Assembly: GCF_001905005.1 (NCBI RefSeq)
Contig: NZ_LWKZ01000026.1
Location: 571,852-635,851 of the forward strand
Source: Streptomyces sp. CB02923
Lineage (GTDB): Bacteria; Actinomycetota; Actinomycetes; Streptomycetales; Streptomycetaceae
Length of the DNA: 64,000 nucleotides
Direction: 5' to 3'
Under the pieces are notes generated by a model. That model was not told the origin of the DNA. It ran no database searches and was given only the letters and a program-made list of their open reading frames with translations. A program made the translations under genes and the position numbers. Each line of letters opens with the position of its first letter. The first letter of the stretch is position 1. Of this stretch, positions 25,170 through 34,166 are shown piece after piece.

Positions 25170-26764
25170 TTGGCGGGCTGCCAGTCCTCTACGTTCCACC
25201 ACGGGCCGGAGGCCAGGCCGTGGTCGTGCGGCTCGACCTGGGTGGTGAGGTCCTTCCACCGGTCCTTGAGGACGTAGAGGTGGTCGATGTGGGTGAGGAA
25301 GATGTACGCCGGGTCGTCGGCGAGTTCGCGCTGCACCGTGTCGTACCCGGCCTTGCGGCGGGCCTTGTCGTCGGTGCGGCGGGCGTCCACCAGTGCCTTG
25401 TCGACCGTGGGGTTGTCGTAGCGCGACATGTTGTTGAAGCCGTCGCCCGCGAGCGAGGAGTGCAGCAGCAGGTACTGGTCGAAGTCCGGGTCGGCGGGAC
25501 TGCCGCCGCCCGCGAGGACCGCGTCGGTCTTCATGTTCGGCATGATGCTCTCCCAGGGACCGGACTCCACCTTCACCTCGATGCCGGCCTTCTTGGCGTC
25601 GGAGGCGAAGGCGAGCGCGTGCTCCTGGCGGAGCTTGTCGCCGGCGAGGTACCAGAGCTTGAAGGAGGCGGGCTGTCCGTCCTTGGCGCGGATGCCGCCC
25701 TCGCCCTTCTGCCACCCGGCGTCGTCGAGGATCCGCTCGGCCTTCTTCAGGTCGTGGGCGCGCTCGGTGCCCTTGGCGAACCAAGGGCTGTCGGTCGGTA
25801 CGGGCCCGTAGGCGGGCTTGCCGGCGCCGTCGAGGATGCCGTCGACCATGGCCTTGCGGTCCACCGCGACGTCCAGGGCCTGGCGTACGGCCTGGTCGCC
25901 GGTGACCTTGTTGGCGGTGGGCAGCGTGACGGTGCGGTAGTCGAACGTCTTGGCCGCCAGCGACTTCTTGTCCTTGTCGGACGTGAAGGTGGCGGCGAGG
26001 TTGGGCGGCAGGATCGCGCCGTCGAGGTCGCCGGAGCGCAGCCGGGTGGCGCGCACGTCGTCGTCCTTGATGATCGCCATGGTGAAGTTCTTCACCTTGG
26101 GGGCGCCGCCCCAGTAGTGCGGGTTGGCCTTGAAGGAGAGCTTCTCGCCCTTGGACCACTTGGTGAGGATGTAGGGGCCGGTGCCGATCGGCTGGGTGGT
26201 GAAGGAGCCGCTGTTGATGTCCTGCTTGCCCGCTACGTGCTTCGGGGCGATCGGCAGGACGGTGCGCTCGGCGAACGGCGCGTAGGGGTACTTGAGGTGG
26301 AAGACGACGGTACGGGCGTCCTTCTTCTCGACCTTCTCCAGGGCGTCCAGTTCGGCCTTGGAGGCGTTGTTGGTCTTCGCGTCGAGGATGGTCTCGTAGG
26401 TGAAGACCACGTCGTCGGCGGTGAAGGGCTTGCCGTCACTGAAGGTGACGCCGTCACGCAGCGTGTACGTGTAGGTCTTGCCGTCGTCGGAGACCTTGGG
26501 CAGCTCGGCAGCCAGCGCGGGCTTGAGCTTCATGCCCGCGTCGTGGGTGAGCAGACCGTCGAAGATCTTGGAGTTGCCGTCCTTGCCGTAGCCCAGCAGC
26601 GGGCTCAGCGACTCCGGCTCGTAGGCGATGCCGACCACGGCGGAGTCCTCGGAGCCGGCCGCGCCGCCCTTGCCGCCGGTGGGCGTCGAGCAGGCCGCCG
26701 CTCCGAACGCCACCGTGCCCGCCAGCGCCGCGGCGGCCACTGACCGTATCGACCGGGACGTCAT
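25166..26764 (-). CDS. ABC transporter substrate-binding lipoprotein, family 5 (DppA/OppA-like)
   Basis: A 532-residue secreted lipoprotein from ATG 26764 with ribosome site AGGGGAG. A signal peptide leads to the lipobox FGAAACS, with lipidated Cys25. Family-5 features include the N-terminal PESLSPLLGYG region and FSDGKPFTADDVVFTYE. It is the first gene of the five-gene importer (binding protein, two permeases, two ATPases), with all junctions overlapping. It could bind peptides, nickel or opines; the sequence does not decide. Confidence 0.93.
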   Translation of the reverse strand: MTSRSIRSVAAAALAGTVAFGAAACSTPTGGKGGAAGSEDSAVVGIAYEPESLSPLLGYGKDGNSKIFDGLLTHDAGMKLKPALAAELPKVSDDGKTYTYTLRDGVTFSDGKPFTADDVVFTYETILDAKTNNASKAELDALEKVEKKDARTVVFHLKYPYAPFAERTVLPIAPKHVAGKQDINSGSFTTQPIGTGPYILTKWSKGEKLSFKANPHYWGGAPKVKNFTMAIIKDDDVRATRLRSGDLDGAILPPNLAATFTSDKDKKSLAAKTFDYRTVTLPTANKVTGDQAVRQALDVAVDRKAMVDGILDGAGKPAYGPVPTDSPWFAKGTERAHDLKKAERILDDAGWQKGEGGIRAKDGQPASFKLWYLAGDKLRQEHALAFASDAKKAGIEVKVESGPWESIMPNMKTDAVLAGGGSPADPDFDQYLLLHSSLAGDGFNNMSRYDNPTVDKALVDARRTDDKARRKAGYDTVQRELADDPAYIFLTHIDHLYVLKDRWKDLTTQVEPHDHGLASGPWWNVEDWQPAK

Positions 26765-26866
26765 GACCCACTCCCCTACTGAAGATCGACTGTTGTTGCA
26801 AAGCGCAGGCAATTAAACAGCATGTGAGAAACGGAAGCCCCGGTACCCCTGCCCGCGGGGCCCGCC

Positions 26867-27352
26867 ATGATGGGCGTCATGTCCGTGGATCCGCTGTCGC
26901 GTCTGCCCGCCGCTCTGCGGGACGTTCCGTACGCCGGGGCCCGGCATCCCGGGGCCGCCGCGCTGCCGGGCAGCCCTCCGTACGACGTGCCCCCGTACGA
27001 CGTATCGGCAGGGGCGAACTGCCAGCTCTACGCGTACGCCGTGCTGCGCCACTTCGGGCGCGAGGTGCCGCCGCTGCGGTCCGCCGAACTGTGGGCGGAC
27101 ACCGCTGCGACCGCACGGGCCGAGCCGCCGGGCCCGCTGGACCTGGTGCTCTTCGACGCCGGGGAGGTGCCGGGACGGCCCGCCGGGTACGGAGCGCACG
27201 TCGGCGTGTACCTGGGGCCCGGCCAGGTGCTGCACCTGTGCAAGGAGGCCGGGCGGCCCGCCGTGTGGTCGTACGCCGACTTCGCGGAACGGCCGCGGTA
27301 CGCGCGGTTCCTGGGCGCGAAGCGGGTACGGGGAGCGGGCGTCAGCCGGTAG
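26867..27352 (+). CDS. NlpC/P60-like cell-wall hydrolase-type protein
   Basis: A 161-residue protein. A Cys-containing helix (SAGANCQLYAYAVLRHFG) and a His strand (GYGAHVGVYLG) match the catalytic Cys/His layout of small NlpC/P60 peptidases. There is no signal peptide, so it may be cytoplasmic or act on soluble peptides. Two in-frame ATGs (26867, 26879) are possible starts; MSVDPLSRLP at 26879 looks more natural. It is divergent from the peptide importer, which would fit a shared role in peptide processing. That is speculative. Confidence 0.7.
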   Translation: MMGVMSVDPLSRLPAALRDVPYAGARHPGAAALPGSPPYDVPPYDVSAGANCQLYAYAVLRHFGREVPPLRSAELWADTAATARAEPPGPLDLVLFDAGEVPGRPAGYGAHVGVYLGPGQVLHLCKEAGRPAVWSYADFAERPRYARFLGAKRVRGAGVSR

Positions 27353-27417
27353 GAGCGCGCCGCACCGAGGTACGGGGAGCGGGCTTCAGCCGACAGCCGC
27401 ACCCCGCTCCGAAGCCG

Positions 27418-28821
27418 TCACCAATCCCCGCCGCCGAAGCCCCCGCCGCTGTCACCGCCGCCGAAGTCCCCGCCGCCGAAGCCACCGCCGCCACCGAAGC
27501 CACCGGAGAAGTCGTCCGAGTTGAAGTCGGAGCCGGAGACGTCGCCGCCCTCCGCGCCCTGCTGGCCGCCGCCGAAGTCGGAGGCGTAGGCGGACGGGCC
27601 CATCAGGACGCTGCCGAGCATGGTGCCCATGAGGAGGCCCGGCAGCATGCCGCCGCCGAAGTAGCCGCCCGCCCAGGGACCGTACGCCGGGCCCGCGTCC
27701 CAGTAAGGACGCTGTCCGTACTCGGTCTGCACCGTGCGGGCCATCGGCTCCTGCCCGTCCGCCAGGCGCGCCTGGTCCGCGGCGCAGACCGGCACCGTGC
27801 GCGGCGCCGCTCCGTTCGGCGCCCACTCCGCGTCCGCGACGGACGGACCGTGGCGCGGGTCGAAGAAGCACGGCACCCGGCGTTCGGGCAGCGGCTTGCC
27901 CTCGCGCCGCGCGGCCAGGGTGGCCAGCGCGAACCGGCCGTCCTCCAGTGCCTTGGTGACCGGCTCGACGTCGCCGGGGCGCTCGGCGCGGGCCATCGCC
28001 GTCTTGGCGTTCTCGTACGCGTCCAGCGCGTGGCTGTAGTCGGCGCGCATCGCGTCGTCCGCGCCGGGCTCGCCGGGGGTGAAGTCGAGCCGGTCCAGCT
28101 CCTCGCCGAAAGCGGTGATGTCCTCGTCCACGACGACGCGCAGTTGCTCCAGCGCGGCCCGCTCCTCCTCGGCCCGCTTCTTCTTGCTGCGGCGGTGCAG
28201 CGCGAACGCGCCTCCGCCGCCCGCCACCACCAGCGCCCCCAGGCCGACGAGCGCGCCGGTGCTGACACCGGCGCCGTCGCCGCCCCAGGAGGCCGGCTCG
28301 TGGCCGGACGCCTGCTGGGTCGCGGTGTCGACGAAGCTGTTCAGGCGCTCCTTGGTGGTGCCGTAACCGGACCGCTGGACCGAGCCGACGAGGTTGCGTA
28401 CGGAATTGCGCGACATGGCTCGGGCGTCGGCGGCGGCGTTGAACCGGTCGCCGAGTTCGACGGCGTAGACGCCGCTGACGCCGGTCTTGGTCCGCAGGTC
28501 CTTCAGGAGGGTCTCGGGCCGGTACTCGGCGGCCTTGGGCAGCACCGCGACGAAGACCGGCTTCCCGGAGTCCTTGATCTTCTTGGCGAGGGCGTCCGCG
28601 TCGGCGGCCGACAGTTCGCCGGACGCCCGCGGATCCACGTACACCGGCCCCTTCTTCAGGGCGTCCGCCGCCTCGTCGAGCCCTCCGGCGGCTCGCGCGC
28701 CGGGTGCCACGGCGGTGAGCAGCGCCAGGAGGACGGCGGCCAGGAGGAGCGCCGGACCGGCCTGTGGGCGCTGGAGGAGCGCCGCTCCGGAGGCCGCGGG
28801 GCGACGGGTTGCGATCTTCAT
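27418..28821 (-). CDS. Secreted/membrane-anchored protein with glycine-rich YgcG-like tail
   Basis: A 466-residue protein from ATG 28821 (MKIATRRPAASG) with no clear ribosome site. It has a signal peptide (LLLAAVLLALLTAVAPGARA), an extracytoplasmic domain, a transmembrane helix near residue 200 followed by HRRSKKKR, a charged helical region, and a tail of Phe-Gly-Gly-Gly-Asp repeats ending in GGGDW. Tails like this occur in TPM-domain/YgcG proteins of unknown function. I do not recognise a catalytic domain. Confidence 0.75.
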   Translation of the reverse strand: MKIATRRPAASGAALLQRPQAGPALLLAAVLLALLTAVAPGARAAGGLDEAADALKKGPVYVDPRASGELSAADADALAKKIKDSGKPVFVAVLPKAAEYRPETLLKDLRTKTGVSGVYAVELGDRFNAAADARAMSRNSVRNLVGSVQRSGYGTTKERLNSFVDTATQQASGHEPASWGGDGAGVSTGALVGLGALVVAGGGGAFALHRRSKKKRAEEERAALEQLRVVVDEDITAFGEELDRLDFTPGEPGADDAMRADYSHALDAYENAKTAMARAERPGDVEPVTKALEDGRFALATLAARREGKPLPERRVPCFFDPRHGPSVADAEWAPNGAAPRTVPVCAADQARLADGQEPMARTVQTEYGQRPYWDAGPAYGPWAGGYFGGGMLPGLLMGTMLGSVLMGPSAYASDFGGGQQGAEGGDVSGSDFNSDDFSGGFGGGGGFGGGDFGGGDSGGGFGGGDW

Positions 28822-29082
28822 GAGTACGACGCTACCCGAACCGCACTTTTTCGACATAACGGTTGCGTAACGGGCGACACCGCGCTCCGCGTACCCGCGT
28901 ACCGGGCACGCCACCTCCGCGCGGGCACGGCGTCGCACGGCCGCGGGCACAGTGTCGTACGGCCACGGCTCGCCGTCCGCTCAGGGGCCCCCAGTGAGGT
29001 GGCCGTCGCCCCCGTGGCGGTGATGATCTCGCCGCACGGGGAGGCTCCGCCCGACCGCCCCCGACGAAACACGGAGGTCATC
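28822..29082. other. Divergent intergenic region, no gene recognised
   Basis: About 260 bases between the divergent Gly-rich protein gene and the small secreted protein gene. Frames crossing it give biased Arg/Ala-rich peptides without motifs. It should contain both promoters. Confidence 0.5.
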
Positions 29083-29481
29083 ATGCGTACGGCGAAGGCC
29101 AAGGGCATAGCCGTCGGAGCCGTCACCACCGCCGCGGCGGCCGCCCTCGCGGTCGGACCGGCCGCCACTCCGTCCGCCGCCGCCCCGGCCGTCAAGGTCA
29201 CGACACCGCCCGCCGGCTCCAGCGCGAAGGTGGCGGGCAGTGTCCTCGTCCAGTGGTCGAACACGACCGGGAAGGAGGTGGACGTCTGGCTGAGCGCCCG
29301 GACGCCGTCCGGCAGCCACGACCGGCTGTCGCTGGTGGCGCCCAAGGCCGGCAGCAAGAAGGCCGGCGAGGCGCTGGCCACGCTGCCCACGGTGCCGCCG
29401 GGCACCTCCTACACGGTCGAGGTGACCACCCAGGACGGCAAGGAGAGCGACGTCAGCGGCCCCTTGAGCCTCATCGGGTAG
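29083..29481 (+). CDS. Small secreted protein, Kre9/KNH-like beta-sandwich
   Basis: A 132-residue protein with an excellent ribosome site (GGAGG seven bases before ATG 29083) and a signal peptide ending near PSAAAPA. The mature part (VTTPPAGSSAKVAGSVLVQW, then WLSARTPSGS and GTSYTVEVTT) resembles the Ser/Thr-rich Kre9/KNH-type domain, which is also found in bacteria. Its function is unknown and it probably acts extracellularly. It converges with the acyl-CoA dehydrogenase operon, whose last stop is 14 bases away. Confidence 0.75.
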   Translation: MRTAKAKGIAVGAVTTAAAAALAVGPAATPSAAAPAVKVTTPPAGSSAKVAGSVLVQWSNTTGKEVDVWLSARTPSGSHDRLSLVAPKAGSKKAGEALATLPTVPPGTSYTVEVTTQDGKESDVSGPLSLIG

Positions 29482-29494
29482 GCCCCGGGCGCGG

Positions 29495-30760
29495 CTACGG
29501 AGCCGGGATGTCCACCAGCCCCGCGAGCACCTCGCGGTGGCGGCCCGGCGTGCCCAGGGCGATCTCGTCGGTCTTGGCGCGCTTGAGGAACAGGTGCGCC
29601 GGGTGCTCCCAGGTCATGCCGATGCCGCCGTGCAGCTGGATGCACTCCTCGGCCGCGCGCACCGCGACGGGCGCGCAGTACGCCTGCGCGACCGCCACCG
29701 CCACCGGCGCGTCCGGGCTGCCGGTGGCCAGCGCGTCGGCTGCGTTGCGGGCCGCGGCGCGGGCCGAGGCGACCTCCAGCCAGAGCGCTGCCATCCGGTG
29801 CTTGAGCGCCTGGAACGATCCGACGGGGCGGCCGAACTGGGTGCGTTGAGCGGTGTGCCGGACGGTTTCGGCCAGGCACCACTCGGCGATGCCGAGCTGT
29901 TCGGAGGCGAGCAGTCCCGCACCGGTCAGCAGGGCCCCGGTCACCGCCGCGCGGGCCGTGTCCTGCCCTGCCAGCAGCCGCCCGGCGGCACCGTCGAGGG
30001 TGATGCGGGCCGGGACGCGGGTCAGGTCGAGCGGTGTGGCGGGCTCGGTCCGCACCCCGTCGGCCGTCGCGTCCACGGCGTACAGCGCGTATCCGTACGG
30101 GCCGTCGGCCGGTACGAGCAGCAGGTCCGCGGCGACGGCGTCCGCGACGCCGGTCACCTCGCCGCTCAGCGTGCCGTCCGCGGCGGCCCGTACGGACGGT
30201 TCCGGCAGCGTGCCCGGAGCCGTCGGCAGGGGCACCGCGAGCACGCCGACGCTCCGCCCTTCGGCGAGCGCGGCCAGCGGCGCGGTCACTTCCGGGCGGT
30301 CCGTCTCGCAGTCGAGCAGCGCCGACACGGCCAGCACCGCACTGGTCAGGTACGGCACGGCGGCCATCGAACGCCCCAGTTCCTCCAGGACGACGGCGGC
30401 CTCGCGGGCGCTCGCGCCCTGCCCGCCGAGCTTCTCCGGGACCAGCAGCCCGGCCGTGCCCATGTCCACGGCCAGCGGGCGCCACAGTCCGGTGTCGTAC
30501 GCCCGGCCGCTCTCCAGATCCGCTAGGACGGCGGCCGGGCCGCCGCGGTCGGTGAGCAGCGAGCGGACGGCGGCCCGCAGGTCCTCCTCCGGCTCCGAGT
30601 AGAGGAGGCCGGGGGTGGTGTCGGCGTCGGCGTCGGGCTGAGCGGGGGCCGGTTCGGTGGAAACAGGACCGGCGGAAACAGGACCGGCGGAAACAGGTTC
30701 GGTGGAAGCCGGTTCGGTGGAAGCCGGTTCGGCAGGGGCCGGAATCCTCGGAGCGGTCAT
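29495..30760 (-). CDS. Acyl-CoA dehydrogenase (second of pair)
   Basis: A 421-residue flavoenzyme. The first 50 residues are a Pro/Ser/Thr/Glu repeat tail encoded by short tandem repeats. The dehydrogenase fold follows, with RTQFGRPVGSFQALKHR and IQLHGGIGMTWEHPAHLFLKR near the C-terminus. This shape is typical of the divergent partner in actinobacterial FadE pairs, which form heteromers. The start ATG 30760 overlaps the upstream dehydrogenase stop as ATGA. It likely acts with the neighbouring FadE on an unusual acyl-CoA. Confidence 0.9.
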   Translation of the reverse strand: MTAPRIPAPAEPASTEPASTEPVSAGPVSAGPVSTEPAPAQPDADADTTPGLLYSEPEEDLRAAVRSLLTDRGGPAAVLADLESGRAYDTGLWRPLAVDMGTAGLLVPEKLGGQGASAREAAVVLEELGRSMAAVPYLTSAVLAVSALLDCETDRPEVTAPLAALAEGRSVGVLAVPLPTAPGTLPEPSVRAAADGTLSGEVTGVADAVAADLLLVPADGPYGYALYAVDATADGVRTEPATPLDLTRVPARITLDGAAGRLLAGQDTARAAVTGALLTGAGLLASEQLGIAEWCLAETVRHTAQRTQFGRPVGSFQALKHRMAALWLEVASARAAARNAADALATGSPDAPVAVAVAQAYCAPVAVRAAEECIQLHGGIGMTWEHPAHLFLKRAKTDEIALGTPGRHREVLAGLVDIPAP

Positions 30761-32097
30761 CGGGGGAGGTCCTTCCACGCGACGTCCTTGTCGGTACGCG
30801 GCTCGGGCGGCAGCCCCAGGACGCGTTCGGCGACGATGTTCAGCAGCACCTCGGAGGTGCCGCCCTCGATGGAGTTGCCCTTGGCCCGCAGGTAGCGGTA
30901 GCCGGCCTGGCGTCCGGTGAAGTCCACGCCCTCGGGGCGGCGCAGCGTCCAGTCGTCGTACCCCAGCCCGTCCTCGGCCAGGAACTCCACCTCCCAGCCG
31001 CTGATCTGCTGGGCCAGCCGGGCGAACGCCAGCTTCATGCCGCTGCCTTCCGGCCCCGGCTCCCCCTTGGCGAGCTGCTGGCGCAGCCGCTCCCCCGTCA
31101 GGCGGGCGACCTCGGCGTCCACCCACAGGCGCAGCAGCCGCTGGTGGAGGTCGTGGGTACGTGCTTCGGGGCGCCGGCGCCAGGCCTGGGCCGCGACGCC
31201 GATCATGCCGCCTTCGCGGGGCAGGCGGGCGCCGCCGATCGCCACCCGCTCGTTCATCAGCGTGGTCTGCGCGACCTTCCACCCCTCCCCCACCTCGCCG
31301 AGGCGGTGCGCGTCGGGAATCCGTACGCCCGTCAGGAAGACCTCGTTGAACTCGGCCTCGCCGGTGATCTGCCGCAGCGGCCGCACCTCGACACCGGGGT
31401 CGGTCATGTCGCAGACGAAGTAGGTGATGCCGCGGTGCTTGGGCAGCCGCGGGTCCGTTCGGGCGATGAGGATCGCCCAGCGGGCCTGGTGGGCGCCGGA
31501 CGTCCAGACCTTCTGGCCGTCCACGACCCAGCCGGTGCCCTCTTCGTCCCGTACGGCACGGGTGGCGAGCGCGGCCAGGTCCGACCCTGCGCCGGGTTCG
31601 CTGAACAGCTGGCACCACACCTCTTCGCCGGTCCACAGCGGCCGCAGGAAACGCTTCTTCTGCTCGTCCGTGCCGAAGCGGAGGATGGTGGGGGCGGCCA
31701 TGCCGAGTCCGATGCCGATACGGCGCGGGTCGTTGTCCGGCGCGCCCGCCGCCTCCAACTCGGCTTCCACCACGGCCTGGAGCGCGCGCGGGGCGTCGAG
31801 TCCGCCGAGGCCCCGGGGGAAGTGGACCCAGGCCAGCCCGGCGTCGAAACGGGCCCGCAGGAAGTCGAGCGGGGCGGTATCGGCGGGCGGGTGGGCGGCG
31901 AGCAGGCCGGCGGTGCGGCGGCGCAGTCCGTCGGCGTCGAGGCTCCCGGTCTCCGTGGTTTCGGTGGTCGGTCCGGTCTCCGTGGTCGGCTCGGCCTCCG
32001 TGGCCGGTCCGGCCTTCATGGACTCCGTGGTCGGCTCGGTCTTCATGGCCCCCGTGGTCGGCCCGGTCTTCATGGCCCCCGTGGTCTGCTCGGTCAT
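30757..32097 (-). CDS. Acyl-CoA dehydrogenase (first of pair)
   Basis: A 446-residue FadE-like enzyme from ATG 32097. Residues 1-55 are Thr/Glu/Met repeats (TTGAMKTGP units). The catalytic domain then shows QLFSEPGAGSDLA, KVWTSGAHQARWAILIARTD and, near the C-terminus, SIEGGTSEVLLNIVAERVLG. It overlaps the quinone oxidoreductase gene and the second dehydrogenase by ATGA. It oxidises acyl-CoA to enoyl-CoA using FAD; chain length is unknown. Confidence 0.92.
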   Translation of the reverse strand: MTEQTTGAMKTGPTTGAMKTEPTTESMKAGPATEAEPTTETGPTTETTETGSLDADGLRRRTAGLLAAHPPADTAPLDFLRARFDAGLAWVHFPRGLGGLDAPRALQAVVEAELEAAGAPDNDPRRIGIGLGMAAPTILRFGTDEQKKRFLRPLWTGEEVWCQLFSEPGAGSDLAALATRAVRDEEGTGWVVDGQKVWTSGAHQARWAILIARTDPRLPKHRGITYFVCDMTDPGVEVRPLRQITGEAEFNEVFLTGVRIPDAHRLGEVGEGWKVAQTTLMNERVAIGGARLPREGGMIGVAAQAWRRRPEARTHDLHQRLLRLWVDAEVARLTGERLRQQLAKGEPGPEGSGMKLAFARLAQQISGWEVEFLAEDGLGYDDWTLRRPEGVDFTGRQAGYRYLRAKGNSIEGGTSEVLLNIVAERVLGLPPEPRTDKDVAWKDLPR

Positions 32098-33092
32098 GAC
32101 GCGTCCTCCGTGCCGGGGACGACGACGAGGCGGCCGGTGGTGGTGCCGTCGAAGACCCGCTGTACCGCCTCGGCCGCGCCGGACAGCGGCACGCGGCCGC
32201 CGATCAGCGGCCTGATGACGCCCTGTGCGGCCAGCTTGGCCAGTTCCTCGTGGCAGGCGTCGACCGCGGCGGGGTCCTTGGTGTTGTACAGGCCCCAGTG
32301 CAGGCCGAGGATCGTGTAGTTCTTGACGAGGGCATGGTTGAGGCCGGGGGTCGGTACGGCGCCGCTGGCGAAGCCGACGACCACGATCCGGCCCTCGAAG
32401 GCGACGCACTTGACGGACTTGGCGTACGCGTCGCCGCCCACCGGGTCGTAGACCACGTCCGCGCCCCGGCCGCCGGTCGCTTCCTTGACGGCGGCCACGA
32501 GGTCGTCGGTGCGCCGGTCCAGCACCAGGTCGCAGCCCAGTTCGTGGGCGACGGCCGCCTTGTCGGAGCCGCCCACCACCCCGATGACCCGTGCCCCGGC
32601 GGCCTTGCCGAGCTGTACGGCGGCGCTGCCGACGCCCCCCGCCGCCGCGTGCACGAGCAGCGTCTCGCCGGGCTGGAGGCGGGCCCTGCGGTGCAGGCCG
32701 AACCAGCCGGTCTGGTAGCCGATGTGCAGTGCGGCGGCCTCCGCGTCGTCCAGGGCGTCCGGTGCGGGACGGACCGTCGCTGCGTCCACCACCACCAGCT
32801 CGGCGAACCCACCGTCCGGCAACGGTGGCTGGGCCAGCACCCGGGCCCCCACCTCAGCGGTCGCACCCTCGCCCGCCGAGAGCACCTCACCGCAGATCTC
32901 CACGCCCGGCGTGAAGGGGAACGGCGGGCGCACCTGGTACTGGCCGCGGCACAGCAGCGCATCGGGGAAGTTGACGTTGGCCGCCCTCACCCGCAGCAGC
33001 AGCTGTCCCGGTCCGGGCTGCGGGTCCGGCACTTCCTCCAGCCGCATCACCTCGCGAGGCTCGCCGTTCTCGTGTACGCGCCATGCCTTCAC
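32094..33092 (-). CDS. NADPH:quinone oxidoreductase / zinc-independent MDR alcohol dehydrogenase
   Basis: A 332-residue medium-chain dehydrogenase/reductase. The GTG start at 33092 follows GGAGG by six bases. It has VNFPDALLCRGQYQ, the cofactor motif VHAAAGGVGSAAVQL, and GGRVPLSGAAEAV near the C-terminus. The zinc-ligand Cys/His residues of alcohol dehydrogenases are absent, as in quinone reductases and crotonyl-CoA-reductase relatives. It is the first gene of the three-gene operon and may reduce enoyl-CoA or quinones for the dehydrogenase pair. Confidence 0.9.
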   Translation of the reverse strand: MKAWRVHENGEPREVMRLEEVPDPQPGPGQLLLRVRAANVNFPDALLCRGQYQVRPPFPFTPGVEICGEVLSAGEGATAEVGARVLAQPPLPDGGFAELVVVDAATVRPAPDALDDAEAAALHIGYQTGWFGLHRRARLQPGETLLVHAAAGGVGSAAVQLGKAAGARVIGVVGGSDKAAVAHELGCDLVLDRRTDDLVAAVKEATGGRGADVVYDPVGGDAYAKSVKCVAFEGRIVVVGFASGAVPTPGLNHALVKNYTILGLHWGLYNTKDPAAVDACHEELAKLAAQGVIRPLIGGRVPLSGAAEAVQRVFDGTTTGRLVVVPGTEDAS

Positions 33093-33166
33093 TGGTGCCT
33101 CCACAGACCTCGGGTACGCGGGGAGCGCGGGTTGTCGGACCCGGTGTCGAACCCGCGACCCTCGAC

Positions 33167-33184
33167 ATACTAAGCGGTCGGTAT
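33167..33184. promoter_or_regulatory. TetR-type operator upstream of the acyl-CoA dehydrogenase operon
   Basis: ATACTAAGCGGTCGGTAT is an imperfect palindrome with complementary ATAC/GTAT ends. Its ACTAAGC/GGTCGGT halves follow the layout I know for TetR-family regulators of fatty-acid or sterol genes. It lies 75 bases upstream of the first gene. No tetR gene is next to it. Confidence 0.6.
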
Positions 33185-33284
33185 CCCTGAGGGAACAGCC
33201 GATCGCCCGGAGCCTGGTCATGACCCGGATCCTGGCCATGACAGGGTCAGGCACCCCGCAGCCCGATGGACGACACTGGCGGGC

Positions 33285-34166
33285 ATGGACACACCCGCCG
33301 AGTTGGGCAACTTCCTCAAGACCCGCCGCGCCCGCCTCCAGCCCGAGGACGTCGGCCTGGTCTCCTACGGCGCCCGGCGCCGCGTACCGGGTCTGCGCCG
33401 CGAGGAGCTGGCGCAACTGGCGGGTGTGAGCGTCGCGTACTACACACGGCTCGAACAGGGCCAGAGCCACAACGCCTCGGACGGCGTCCTCGACGCGCTC
33501 GCCCGTGCCCTGCGGCTGACCCCGGACGAACGCGCGCACCTGCGCCACCTCGCCCGCCCCACGCAGGTTCGGCGCCGCCCGGCCGTACGGCACGACAAGG
33601 CGCGCCCCGGGACGCTCCAACTGCTCGCCGCTCTCGGCGAGGTGCCGGCTCTGGTCCTCGGCCGGCGCTTCGAGGTACTCGCGTGGAACCCCCTGGGGCA
33701 CGCGCTGCTGGCCGGGCACCTGGACCTCGACAGCCCCGGCCGGCCCCTGGACCGTCCCAACACCCAGCGGCTGCTGTTCCTCGACCCGCACACCCGCGAG
33801 CTGTACCCGGACCGCGAGACCGAGACCCGGCGGGCCGTCGCCGCGCTGCGCATGGCGGCCGGGCAGCACCCGGACGACCAGCAGCTGGCCGAACTGATCG
33901 GCGAACTGTCCATGAAGAGCACCGAGTTCAGCACACTGTGGTCGCGGCACGCGGTCAGCAACTGCAGCTTCGGGGTCAAGAGCTTCCACCACCCGCTGGT
34001 GGGCATGATGGAGCTGGACTTCGAGATGATGCACACGCCCGACGGCTCCGGGCAGGGCCTGCTGATGTTCACCGCGCGGACCGGCAGCCCGTCCGAGGCG
34101 GCGCTGCGGCTATTCGCCGCGCAGCACCTTCCAGAACCGCGGGTCTTCAAAACCGAGCGCCCATAG
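33285..34166 (+). CDS. XRE-family regulator with MmyB-like ligand domain
   Basis: A 293-residue regulator. The N-terminal HTH (about residues 5-85) shows GLRREELAQLAGVSVAYYTRLEQG. The C-terminal PAS-like MmyB domain contains FEVLAWNPLGHALL. Such proteins are abundant in Streptomyces and often regulate an adjacent oxidoreductase or SDR, possibly sensing fatty acids. The last 57 bases overlap, tail to tail, the 3' end of the GH18 gene on the other strand. Confidence 0.92.
   Translation: MDTPAELGNFLKTRRARLQPEDVGLVSYGARRRVPGLRREELAQLAGVSVAYYTRLEQGQSHNASDGVLDALARALRLTPDERAHLRHLARPTQVRRRPAVRHDKARPGTLQLLAALGEVPALVLGRRFEVLAWNPLGHALLAGHLDLDSPGRPLDRPNTQRLLFLDPHTRELYPDRETETRRAVAALRMAAGQHPDDQQLAELIGELSMKSTEFSTLWSRHAVSNCSFGVKSFHHPLVGMMELDFEMMHTPDGSGQGLLMFTARTGSPSEAALRLFAAQHLPEPRVFKTERP

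Noticed and set aside
26824..29481. An 885-codon plus-strand frame spanning several genes
   Set aside because: Only its last 132 codons, from ATG 29083, form a sensible protein. The rest is antisense or intergenic with biased composition.
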